NCBI GenBank assembly: GCA_913051545.1
Contig: CAJXCD010000004.1
Location: forward strand, 1-64,000
DNA length: 64,000 nt
Source of the DNA: an uncultured Chloroflexota bacterium
GTDB lineage: Bacteria; Chloroflexota; Dehalococcoidia; Lucifugimonadales; CAJXCD01
Direction: 5' to 3'
Positions 8,630-16,142 of the stretch are shown in pieces. The notes below the pieces were generated by a model, which was given only the letters and a program-made list of their open reading frames with translations, had not been told where the DNA came from and searched no databases. Every line of letters starts with the position of its first letter. The first letter of the stretch is position 1. The position numbers and the translations under genes are program-made.

Positions 8630-9337
8630 TCAGCGACGCCCTAACTTGTCTAAAAGTACCCAAGCTCCAGGAAGAATTAAAGCCGCTGCCATTAATTTTA
8701 CTGCGTCTCCTCCTATGAATGGATACAACCCCCCCCTAAGTGCCATGTCAACAACGTTGGTGCCACCTTGAGACTCAAAAAAACTGTACAACCCATCATT
8801 AGTAGCGATTTTCAAAGCCAGCCATGGTAAACCAAAAACATATATGACTATATTGCCTGCCAACATTGCTAATGGGAATGTCGACTTTCTATCCCAACCT
8901 TTTTCCGCAAGTAATCCAACAACATAAGAAGCCACAACGAAGCCAACTATGTATCCACCGGAGGTCAAATCCCAAACCATACCTTCAGTCCCGGACCAAG
9001 GCAAAATAAAATGTAAGACCTGACTGTCAGCAACAATGCTAGAGCTAGGTGCAAACACTGGCAATATCATACTCCCAATAAGTAAATACAACAGCATGCT
9101 CAAACTTCCACGTTTACTTCCCAAAACTCCCCCAGTTAGTAAAACCCCGAAAGTCTGACCTGTTATTGGTACAGTAGTAGTTGGAATCTTGATAATAATT
9201 TGTGCACACAGTGCCACAAGCAGTGCAAAAGAAACAATCAGGGCAGCATCAACCGCCAACCTACTTGTAAAAGAATTCGCTCTTAAATCAGGTAGTATCG
9301 CATCCACAAGCACTCTTGGATTAGCTGTAGCTTGCAT
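8630..9337 (-). CDS. bioY: Biotin transporter substrate-binding component
   Basis: The 235-residue protein is the S component of an ECF-type biotin importer. It has about six membrane segments. The family signature appears as IIIKIPTTTVPITGQTFGVLL, followed by GGVLGSKRGSLSMLLYLLIG, and the final helices are rich in Gly and Ala. The start is the ATG at 9337, with GGAGGT at 9345-9350; a TTG upstream overlaps that ribosome site and is unlikely. No energising module (bioM/bioN) is adjacent, so it probably shares an ECF module encoded elsewhere or acts alone. The cell may therefore take up biotin, although biosynthesis cannot be excluded from this window. Confidence 0.95.
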   Translation of the reverse strand: MQATANPRVLVDAILPDLRANSFTSRLAVDAALIVSFALLVALCAQIIIKIPTTTVPITGQTFGVLLTGGVLGSKRGSLSMLLYLLIGSMILPVFAPSSSIVADSQVLHFILPWSGTEGMVWDLTSGGYIVGFVVASYVVGLLAEKGWDRKSTFPLAMLAGNIVIYVFGLPWLALKIATNDGLYSFFESQGGTNVVDMALRGGLYPFIGGDAVKLMAAALILPGAWVLLDKLGRR

Positions 9338-9427
9338 CCAACTTACCTCCAATTACATATAATTGACCAATTAGACAGAACCGATCAGGTTTCCTTTTGA
9401 CATATTAAAATGAGTGAAAGATGTAAA

Positions 9428-9631
9428 TTAAAGTTCAGAGTGTTTGTCAGCAGGGGTATATATTGACCCCTCTGGAAACTTGGGAGCACCGCGTAATCTA
9501 GTGAATTTAGACAAGAAAGGCTTGGCAACAAGAGCTGTAAATGCTACACCAGCCAAAATGGCTATAGGTGTAATTTTAAGTAAATCTCTACGGCTTATAT
9601 CTTTGCTGGTAAAAGACGATTTGAAATGCAA
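9428..9631 (-). CDS. Small twin-arginine signal membrane protein
   Basis: This 67-residue protein has an SRRDLLK motif at residues 13-19, followed by a hydrophobic stretch ITPIAILAGVAFTALVA, which is a canonical Tat signal. The remaining 25 residues (about LRGAPKFPEGSIYTPADK) are polar. It is too short for an enzyme, so it is either a small anchored subunit of a redox complex or a stand-alone signal-anchored peptide. Start TTG at 9631 with AGGAG nine bases upstream. I do not recognise its family. A reverse-strand -10-like TATAAT complement at 9699-9704 could be its promoter. It is divergent from the core-MetE gene. Confidence 0.6.
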   Translation of the reverse strand: MHFKSSFTSKDISRRDLLKITPIAILAGVAFTALVAKPFLSKFTRLRGAPKFPEGSIYTPADKHSEL

Positions 9632-9740
9632 CGCAATTTTCTCCTAAACCACGAGCTGTAGGCACCTTTAATGAAAAGATCCATTCCACACACCAGACAT
9701 TATACTTTAGCACGATTACAGGCGCAATTTAGTAACAAAT

Positions 9741-9809
9741 TTAACTGTATCACCACTGGAATGCTATAATCATTCCCTGCACAAAATAGCATTTGCATAT
9801 GTTTGCATA
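9741..9809 (+). promoter_or_regulatory. Promoter with -10-centred inverted repeat and TTTGCATA direct repeats
   Basis: A -35-like TTAACT (9741-9746), 18-base spacer and perfect TATAAT (9765-9770) precede the core-MetE gene. The -10 box is enclosed by a perfect 6-base inverted repeat, GGAATG (9758-9763) and CATTCC (9771-9776). Downstream, TTTGCATA occurs twice at 9792-9799 and 9802-9809, exactly ten bases apart, or one helical turn. Both arrangements look like binding sites for a regulator; this is an inference. Confidence 0.55.
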
Positions 9810-9831
9810 AAGATGAATAAAAGGAGAAGAA

Positions 9832-10842
9832 ATGCTACTGCCCACTACGGTTATAGGAAGCCATGCAACACCCAGTTGGCTGTGGACTGCGATAGATGAA
9901 ATAGATAAGGGTAATTACGGAGAAACGGATATAAATGAGACGTTTGACGATGCTGTAAATGCAGCGATCTTAGACCAGGAAAGAGCTGGTATAGATATAA
10001 TAAGTGATGGAGAGATGAGACGTTGGTATTTTGTCCAAAGTTTTTACCGGCGAATGTCAGGGCTAACTGAGAGAGAGCCCACTCGCAAAATAGGTCTATA
10101 CGGCTATGACAGTCCTCCACGATACATTGCTTCCGAAAAAGTCACAGTACCAGATGGGCTAGGTATATTGAATGAATTCGAATACGCTAAAGAACAAACA
10201 AAATTACCAATTAAAGTCACGTCACCAGGACCATTAACCCTCACGATACACATAAGGCCGGATCAAGCATACAAAAATAGACTAGACTTAGCTTGGGAAT
10301 TTGCAGGTGTAATCAACTCAGAATTGAAATCTCTGGTTAAGGCTGGTGCGAACTACATCCAAATTGACGAGCCGTCATTTGCCATCGTTCCCGGGGAACT
10401 CGATGACTGGATCAGTCTTTACAATGCTACCGTGGAAGGAGTAGATGCCAAATTAGCTCTACACGTATGCTTCGGCAACCTTAGTAGCCGTGCACGAGGT
10501 AAACGAACTTACAAATGGATGTTTCCCAAACTACTTGAAGCTAGAGTCGATGAGTTTGTATTGGAATATGCGAATCGTGAAATGAGCGAAAAAGACCTAT
10601 GGTCGGAGTTTGACATAAAACAAAATCTTGGTGCCGGAGTAGTTGATGTCAAATCTTTCTACCAAGAAACACCCGAAGATATTGCTGAAAGAATCAGATC
10701 ACTGTTAGAACATGTGCCAGCAGAAAAACTTAAAATAAATCCTGATTGCGGCTTCTTTCAACTACCAAGATGGATTACCTACCTCAAGCTTAAAAATATG
10801 GTAGAAGGCACCAAAATTGTGCGACGCGAACTCGGAGGATAA
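9832..10842 (+). CDS. Core cobalamin-independent methionine synthase-like protein (MetE C-terminal domain only)
   Basis: The 336-residue protein is a stand-alone version of the catalytic C-terminal domain of MetE, about half the size of classical MetE. Zinc ligands are recognisable: His and Cys in LHVCFGN, Glu in FVLEYANRE, and Cys in INPDCGFFQLP. The substrate strand IQIDEPSFAIV and the N-terminal VIGSHATPSW also match. Stand-alone core MetE proteins are known in Dehalococcoidia relatives, where the methyl donor is a methylcobamide rather than folate; other members demethylate different substrates. Start ATG at 9832 with AAAGGAG. The aldolase gene converges from the other strand. A methyl-transfer role is well supported, the exact substrates are not. 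Confidence 0.85.
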   Translation: MLLPTTVIGSHATPSWLWTAIDEIDKGNYGETDINETFDDAVNAAILDQERAGIDIISDGEMRRWYFVQSFYRRMSGLTEREPTRKIGLYGYDSPPRYIASEKVTVPDGLGILNEFEYAKEQTKLPIKVTSPGPLTLTIHIRPDQAYKNRLDLAWEFAGVINSELKSLVKAGANYIQIDEPSFAIVPGELDDWISLYNATVEGVDAKLALHVCFGNLSSRARGKRTYKWMFPKLLEARVDEFVLEYANREMSEKDLWSEFDIKQNLGAGVVDVKSFYQETPEDIAERIRSLLEHVPAEKLKINPDCGFFQLPRWITYLKLKNMVEGTKIVRRELGG

Positions 10843-10852
10843 TTATCGTTAG

Positions 10853-11665
10853 CTACCTACCAATCTTTTTAGCTAACGAACCTCCTTTTTCATTACAAAA
10901 GTTGTATATAGTTGAGATGTCAAACCCCATGCAAAAGTGCTTAACACCGAGACGTATGTATCTGTCTGCTTCTCTCCAGTCCTTTATCACTACTCGAGGA
11001 GCTACACCTAACCTTATGGCAGTTTCTATCATATAATCCTCTGCCTCAACAACTTCTGGGTCTGAATTCTGACCCGATTTACCAATAGTTATAGAATAAT
11101 CCGAGGAACCAAACTGGACCATGTCCACACCTTGAACTGAAAGGATTTTTTCCAAGTTATCAACAGCTTCTTTTTTCTCAATCATTAGAACAACGACCCC
11201 ATCCACCGTGTTCTTTATGTGATAACTAGTCTCGCTATAAATGCCACCTAATCCTTGAGGAACGTATCCGACGTCTCTCCCTCCACCTAAACCGACTCTA
11301 CCTTCAAAATCTGGTGTGGCAGGGCTCATTGATATCACAGCATCAGTGGCGTCTTTAACATTCCTGATATCTGAGAAAAGGACATTTTGTATGCCCGAAA
11401 TCACAGATCTGCTAGCGAGATAAGCCCGAGGTTCTTGGTCAATTTTAATCATTGACGTCATATGGTCAAACGTATCTACTGTTCTAGCAAAATCTTCTAA
11501 AGTGTGTAGATTGTACGGAGCATATTGTCCAGAAAATTCAATGTAATCAAACGAGCCACTGTGCCCTATAACTTCTACCATACCTGGCCACATTACAAAC
11601 GACATGGTGCCTATGGTGGGCTTATCTCCCTTTAAACGCTCTCTTAAAACATTCTTCGTTTTCAA
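10853..11665 (-). CDS. HpcH/HpaI family aldolase
   Basis: A 270-residue class II pyruvate-type aldolase of the HpcH/HpaI superfamily, which cleaves 2-oxo-3-deoxy or 4-hydroxy-2-oxo acids with a divalent metal. The barrel strands are clear: TIGTMSFVMWPGMVEVIG, FDYIEFSGQYAPY, and SGIQNVLFSDI. Likely metal ligands are Glu in VLMIEKKEAV and Asp in QFGSSDYSITIG. The end VKHFCMGFDISTIYNF is typical. A close paralog, broken by a frameshift, lies at 59028-59826 and shares most of these segments. The start is a TTG at 11665 with a weak ribosome site. Substrate unknown; the neighbouring core-MetE and hydroxyacid genes suggest a catabolic role. Confidence 0.88.
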   Translation of the reverse strand: MKTKNVLRERLKGDKPTIGTMSFVMWPGMVEVIGHSGSFDYIEFSGQYAPYNLHTLEDFARTVDTFDHMTSMIKIDQEPRAYLASRSVISGIQNVLFSDIRNVKDATDAVISMSPATPDFEGRVGLGGGRDVGYVPQGLGGIYSETSYHIKNTVDGVVVLMIEKKEAVDNLEKILSVQGVDMVQFGSSDYSITIGKSGQNSDPEVVEAEDYMIETAIRLGVAPRVVIKDWREADRYIRLGVKHFCMGFDISTIYNFCNEKGGSLAKKIGR

Positions 11666-11743
11666 TTAGCCTAAGCCTCAACCACTAGAATATACAAGAT
11701 TATAACTTTAAAAAGACATTCTACATCAACAATATCGAATTCG

Positions 11744-11758
11744 TGACTTGACAAGTCA
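11744..11758. promoter_or_regulatory. 15-base palindrome over the -35 region of the D-glutamate cyclase genes
   Basis: TGACTTG-A-CAAGTCA is a perfect inverted repeat with 7-base arms. It contains a perfect -35 hexamer TTGACA (11748-11753), about 75 bases before the DUF1445 gene. No good -10 box stands 17 bases downstream (TAGTTT is the best), so the promoter may be activator-dependent or the palindrome an operator. Confidence 0.5.
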
Positions 11759-11831
11759 TCGCTACGATAATAGTTTGATTCATAGTAAGGCATAACACAG
11801 TTATTAAACAGTTTGCGGTTCGGAGATTGTA

Positions 11832-12626
11832 ATGACCCCAGACTCTGAAATGATTATACCCAGAGACGTCAGAATGCGTGCTCGTAGCGGACATCATACT
11901 ACTATAACAGCTGGCCTAGTCCCTGGATACGTACAAACAAATCTAGCTATACTCCCAAGAGAATTAGCCTTCGACTTCTTGCTGTTCTGCCAGCGAAATC
12001 CCAAACCGTGTCCATTAATTGAAGTTGTAGAATCGGGTTTATCAGAGCCAATAGTAACAGCACCTGGATCTGACATACGTACTGATGCACCTAAATACAG
12101 AGTGTTCCGTGACGGTGAAATAGAATCTGAAGTCCAAGACATACTGTCCATATGGAACGACAAAATGGTTTCTTTCTTATTAGGCTGCAGTTTTACTTTT
12201 GAAGCAGCACTTATAGACGCTGGGATACCTATTAGACATATAGATACCGAAACCAACGTTCCTATGTTTATAACAAATATAGAAACCAATCCTGCAGGAC
12301 CATTTTCAGGCCCCATGGTAGTAACAATGAGACCTATACAGCAAGATAAAGTGGTAAGAGCAATCCAGGTGTCATCCAGATTTCCTGGAGTGCACGGAGC
12401 ACCCATCCACTTTGGTAATCCAGCAATTATAGGTATAAATGATCTCGATAAACCAGATATGGGTGATCCAGTTGAAATAAAGGATGGAGAAATACCAGTG
12501 TTCTGGGCATGCGGCGTCACGCCGCAAGCCGTAGCTATTCGTTCTAAACCATCTATTATGATTACTCATTCGCCGGGCCACATGTTCATTACCGACCTAA
12601 AGGATGAAGACCTTGCCGTCATATGA
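11832..12626 (+). CDS. D-glutamate cyclase, DUF1445 part
   Basis: The 264-residue protein belongs to the DUF1445 / UPF0317 family. In animals this domain is joined to a DUF4392 domain in DGLUCY, a mitochondrial enzyme that converts D-glutamate to 5-oxo-D-proline. Visible family features are GYVQTNLAILPRELAFDFLLFCQRNPK near the N-terminus, PLIEVVESG, FLLGCSFTFEAALI, and the C-terminal FWACGVTPQAVAIRSKP and ITHSPGHMFITDL. Start ATG at 11832 with CGGAGAT upstream. The DUF4392 gene follows after 42 bases in the same direction, so the two likely work as subunits. The function is inferred from the animal protein; older annotations call this family a hydro-lyase. Confidence 0.85.
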   Translation: MTPDSEMIIPRDVRMRARSGHHTTITAGLVPGYVQTNLAILPRELAFDFLLFCQRNPKPCPLIEVVESGLSEPIVTAPGSDIRTDAPKYRVFRDGEIESEVQDILSIWNDKMVSFLLGCSFTFEAALIDAGIPIRHIDTETNVPMFITNIETNPAGPFSGPMVVTMRPIQQDKVVRAIQVSSRFPGVHGAPIHFGNPAIIGINDLDKPDMGDPVEIKDGEIPVFWACGVTPQAVAIRSKPSIMITHSPGHMFITDLKDEDLAVI

Positions 12627-12668
12627 ATCGTACGCCTACGAGATTTTTGTGTATCAGAAGGTGAAATA

Positions 12669-13526
12669 TTGCCTGTTCAAAACCAACCTATTGAAGAAAT
12701 AATCCTATCCAATGACCGTCGGGGAATATCTTTACTCAAGAATTTCCTCAAGAGTAGATATTGTGAACGAGCTGCTCTTCGAGTGTTGAATAGCCCAGGT
12801 AGAGTGATAATAACTACAGGCTTTTTCATTCTGTCAGCGAAAGCCCCTGAAACTGATGGTCCCCCAGGTGCAGTCGTAATAGGTAAAGCCATGGAATCTA
12901 TTGGATTCAAGGTAACATATGTAACTGACCAATATTGTTCAAATATATTAAAGTCACTTGCGGGATCAGAAGCAGAAGTAATAAATTTTCCAATTGAAAA
13001 TCATGATTCGAGCAGAAAGCGTGCTGAAGATCTCATTAACCGTATAAAACCCACTATTACGGTCTCCGTGGAAAGATGCGGTTTTGACAAAAATGGTCGA
13101 TATCTAAATATGCATAACAAAGACATCTCCGACTACACTGCAAAATTAGATTACCTGTTCATAGGGCAGGAAAACACCGTTGGGATAGGTGACGGAGGAA
13201 ACGAAATTGGCATGGGAAATTTAGAATCTCATCTACTAAACTACCCTTCATTAATTAAATCCCCTTCTACCACCACAACTACAGAGTTAATTATTAGTAG
13301 CGTGTCCAATTGGGGAGCCTACGGATTAGTTGCTGCAATGTCTCAAATAATTAACAAAAATCTACTCTTACCAGCCGAAGGCGAGCAGGCTTTAGTCAGA
13401 ATGGCTTGTGAAATGGGAGCTGTAGATTCCATGAGCCTAAAACCTGAACCAAAAGTAGATGGATTCAACGCTGAAGATAGTGCATCGATTCTTGAATCAC
13501 TCCACGAATTACTAAATATTAGCTAA
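12669..13526 (+). CDS. D-glutamate cyclase, DUF4392 part
   Basis: The 285-residue protein matches the DUF4392 domain found at the C-terminus of DGLUCY. Characteristic stretches are VIITTGFFILSAKAPETDGPPG, SVERCGFDKNGRYLNMHNKDIS, and IGIGDGGNEIGMGN-type glycine-rich text (here VGIGDGGNEIGMGNL). The start is a TTG at 12669 with AGAAGGTG upstream. Its position 42 bases after the DUF1445 gene, in the order of the animal fusion, is strong context that the two form one enzyme. Expected activity is cyclisation of D-glutamate to 5-oxo-D-proline in the cytoplasm. The second half is less conserved and ends SILESLHELLNIS. Confidence 0.82.
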   Translation: MPVQNQPIEEIILSNDRRGISLLKNFLKSRYCERAALRVLNSPGRVIITTGFFILSAKAPETDGPPGAVVIGKAMESIGFKVTYVTDQYCSNILKSLAGSEAEVINFPIENHDSSRKRAEDLINRIKPTITVSVERCGFDKNGRYLNMHNKDISDYTAKLDYLFIGQENTVGIGDGGNEIGMGNLESHLLNYPSLIKSPSTTTTTELIISSVSNWGAYGLVAAMSQIINKNLLLPAEGEQALVRMACEMGAVDSMSLKPEPKVDGFNAEDSASILESLHELLNIS

Positions 13527-13535
13527 TCTATTCCA

Positions 13536-13577
13536 TACGAGTGAATTAATCTAATCTGCCTTGATAGTTCACTCGTA
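13536..13577. terminator. Hairpin after the D-glutamate cyclase genes
   Basis: TACGAGTGAA (13536-13545) and TTCACTCGTA (13568-13577) form a perfect 10-base inverted repeat with a 22-base loop, ten bases after the stop codon. There is no T-run, so it may stabilise the mRNA end or terminate only weakly. Confidence 0.45.
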
Positions 13578-13711
13578 CAGTAATTCTCTCTGAAAATACA
13601 CATAAAAAGCTTTGCGTTACTTGGCCTTTAGAGACTAACGTTCCCAAAAGCCTCAACTTACTATCTCATGCTATTATTGCTCCACGACACACAGATTGGA
13701 GAATCAATCCC

Positions 13712-15148
13712 ATGGCTAAATTGACTGGTTCAATCGTTGACAGGACTACCGGTAACCTTATCGAATCTCGAGTCCAAGTACTTCAATCAGATGGATTATT
13801 TGCATACCCCAAAGACGCACTCCAAAAAATAGGACCCGGGTTACCCTTCTTTTATTCTAACGGAAAATTCGAAATAGACGTGCAAAGAGGCCCAGCAAAA
13901 ATACTGGTTGAGCGAGGCACCGAATATACTCCTGCAGAACTAGTGTTAGAAATTCCATCAACTGGAATAACGTCTGTTGACATAGAGATGGATCGTTGGT
14001 CGAAGCTTGGAGATGAAGGATGGCATCCTGGAAACACTCACATTCACTACCAGGTAGAGGAAACGAGACCAGATGAACGCCTCCAATTGGACCCTAGGGT
14101 AGAGGATTTACGTATGACCGCAATCAGTATCCTAAAAAGATGGGATCTTGAATATGCCTCTAATAAATATCCTCCCGGGATGCTAACTGAATTTTCCTCC
14201 ACAAACCACTATGTCCAATGCGGAGAAGAAAACCGACATAACATCGGTGGTAGTCACGACACTGGATATGGACACATCATGTTGCTGAATATCAGAAACA
14301 TAGTAGAGCCGGTTAGCAGAGGGTTGCTAGTAGACAAATTTGACCCAGACTACCCCCCTCTAAGCTATGCTTGTGACGACACACACCGTCAAGGAGGAAT
14401 TGTGATCTGGTGTCATAATGGCTCCGGTCTGGAAGCACCTGTTGCGGCTGCCCTAGGGAAACTCGACGCCTTCAACTTATTTGATCCCCACTGGATGGAT
14501 CCTGAATACGATATATACTACCTAATGCTTAATGCTGGAATAAAACTACCGGCATCCACAGGTTCAGATTGGTACATAAGTAGCGCCAATAGAGTGTATG
14601 CTAACACAGGGGAAACCTTTGAATATGATAGCTGGCTACAAGCTCTTGTGTCTGGCAAAACATTTATAACTAACGGCCCTTCACTCACCTTGTCAGTAGA
14701 TGGTCAATCCCTTGGATCTCAAGTGGAAATTTCACCGGGGAAATCTGTGAATATTTCATCTTCCTGGGAATCTCACTACCCAATATCAAAAGTGGAAATC
14801 TTGTATAACGGCCGTGTTGTCTCAGCTAAACATTTTAGCAGTGGATCAAAAAAAGGAAGTATAGAAACAGGTCTTGAAACTCCTGCAAACGGTTGGATAG
14901 CTGCTCGATTATCAAGCAACGTACGGGATAGTTTTTTCCAACCAATTTTTGCACACACTAGCCCCATTTATATCTATACTGGAACAGATAGTATAGAAAA
15001 AAAAGAAGCAGCCAGATGGTTCGACGCATCAATTGAATCTTCTCTAGAATGGGTAGGGACCAAAGGCAAATTTTATTCTGACAGGCAACGCAAGGAGGTC
15101 AAAGACCTTTTTCGTGAAGGTCAAAAAGTATACCAATCCATGCTATAA
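13712..15148 (+). CDS. CehA/McbA-like PHP-fold metallohydrolase
   Basis: The 478-residue protein combines an N-terminal carboxypeptidase-regulatory-like beta domain (LTGSIVDRTTGNLIESRVQV) with a PHP-type metallohydrolase domain. The HxH metal site is GNTHIHYQ near residue 110; further ligands are likely in IGGSHDTGYGHIMLLN, VIWCHNGSG and STGSDWYIS. This layout resembles CehA/McbA proteins, some of which hydrolyse carbamates such as carbaryl; most have unknown substrates. There is no signal peptide, so the enzyme appears cytoplasmic. Start ATG at 13712 with GGAG about ten bases upstream. An extended -10 (TGCTATTAT, 13669-13677) precedes it. The last 100 residues form a beta-rich tail followed by a helical end. 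Confidence 0.78.
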   Translation: MAKLTGSIVDRTTGNLIESRVQVLQSDGLFAYPKDALQKIGPGLPFFYSNGKFEIDVQRGPAKILVERGTEYTPAELVLEIPSTGITSVDIEMDRWSKLGDEGWHPGNTHIHYQVEETRPDERLQLDPRVEDLRMTAISILKRWDLEYASNKYPPGMLTEFSSTNHYVQCGEENRHNIGGSHDTGYGHIMLLNIRNIVEPVSRGLLVDKFDPDYPPLSYACDDTHRQGGIVIWCHNGSGLEAPVAAALGKLDAFNLFDPHWMDPEYDIYYLMLNAGIKLPASTGSDWYISSANRVYANTGETFEYDSWLQALVSGKTFITNGPSLTLSVDGQSLGSQVEISPGKSVNISSSWESHYPISKVEILYNGRVVSAKHFSSGSKKGSIETGLETPANGWIAARLSSNVRDSFFQPIFAHTSPIYIYTGTDSIEKKEAARWFDASIESSLEWVGTKGKFYSDRQRKEVKDLFREGQKVYQSML

Positions 15149-15185
15149 CCCTCTCAACTAACAATAGGCCAGAGGTGTTATTAAC

Positions 15186-15281
15186 ATGAGAAAATCAACT
15201 CTGTATGATGTTAGAACTGTAGAATTTCCACATATTGGGATGCAAATCCCGAATGTGCGACTCTTACCAGTAAAGTCTTGA
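15186..15281 (+). CDS. Possible 31-residue peptide, function unknown
   Basis: In the gap between two larger genes an ATG at 15186, preceded by AGAGGTG with eight bases of spacing, opens a 31-codon frame ending at TGA 15281. The peptide (MRKSTLYDVRTVEFPHIG and so on) is basic, has no membrane segment and no motif I know. It may be a real small protein or the remains of a longer gene. Support is the ribosome site only. Confidence 0.3.
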   Translation: MRKSTLYDVRTVEFPHIGMQIPNVRLLPVKS

Positions 15282-15333
15282 ATCATAGAATCAGATAGTT
15301 AATTTCCAACTTTCATTAAAGGATACCAGGCTA

Positions 15334-16101
15334 TTGATTGAACGCAACCTGATATACGCACCAAACAAGCAACTGCTACTAAATCCTAATAACATCGGTC
15401 TAGATTTCGAAGATGTCAGGATAAATACTTCTGACGGATTGTCGCTTCATGGTTGGTACATACCAGGTCCAAATAAATTAACATTAGTATGGTTCCACGG
15501 GAATTCCGGGAATATCTCAACTAGATTGGATTTGATAGGCGATGTACGAAAGAATCTTGGTTACAATATATTCATATTTGACTACCGAGGCTACGGTCTA
15601 AGCAGTGGAGATACCTCAGAAGAAGGAACATATTCAGACAGTGATGCTGTGATGTCGTATCTACTATCGAGTAAGGATTTGGACCCCTCACAGACGGTCC
15701 TTTGGGGACATTCTCTTGGATGTGCAATAGCTACTAAAGTAGCAACAAAATACCCGATACGGACCTTAATCTTACAGTCAGGATTCACTTCCATACCTGC
15801 AATGTCATCCCACAAATATCCCTTCCTCCCAGGAATAGGACTACTCACAAGAATATTGTTTAAAACCAAGTATGACATATTGTCAGAGTTAGGTAGTGTA
15901 CAGGTACCGATACTCGTAATACATGGGGACCAAGATTCCGTAGTACCACATTTTATGGGTGAAACAATATTTAGTCATGCGAGATCTCCAAAGAGGTTCT
16001 ACTCCGTCAAAGGAGCAGGACATAACGACATACACGTTACTGGAGGATCGGATTATTACAAAGTTTTATATGATTTTATAGAAAATCCCCGAAAAACATA
16101 A
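15334..16101 (+). CDS. Alpha/beta hydrolase (BEM46/ABHD13-like)
   Basis: A 255-residue serine hydrolase. The oxyanion region is LVWFHGNSGN, followed by IFIFDYRGYGLSSG; the nucleophile is Ser in VLWGHSLGCAIA; the acid is Asp in ILVIHGDQDSVVP; the base is His in GAGHNDIHVTGG. This arrangement is that of the BEM46/ABHD13 branch, with esterase-like but unassigned activity. The only suitable start is the TTG at 15334, with AAAGGA about 12 bases upstream. The next gene, a hydroxyacid dehydrogenase, starts 41 bases later, so the two may be cotranscribed. Confidence 0.85.
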   Translation: MIERNLIYAPNKQLLLNPNNIGLDFEDVRINTSDGLSLHGWYIPGPNKLTLVWFHGNSGNISTRLDLIGDVRKNLGYNIFIFDYRGYGLSSGDTSEEGTYSDSDAVMSYLLSSKDLDPSQTVLWGHSLGCAIATKVATKYPIRTLILQSGFTSIPAMSSHKYPFLPGIGLLTRILFKTKYDILSELGSVQVPILVIHGDQDSVVPHFMGETIFSHARSPKRFYSVKGAGHNDIHVTGGSDYYKVLYDFIENPRKT

Positions 16102-16142
16102 CAATAATAATATATTGATACTATTCACCGGAGGAAAAGTTC

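Noticed and set aside
11894-12520. 208-codon reverse frame opposite the DUF1445 gene
   Set aside because: It is the antisense of a conserved family member and has no start signal.
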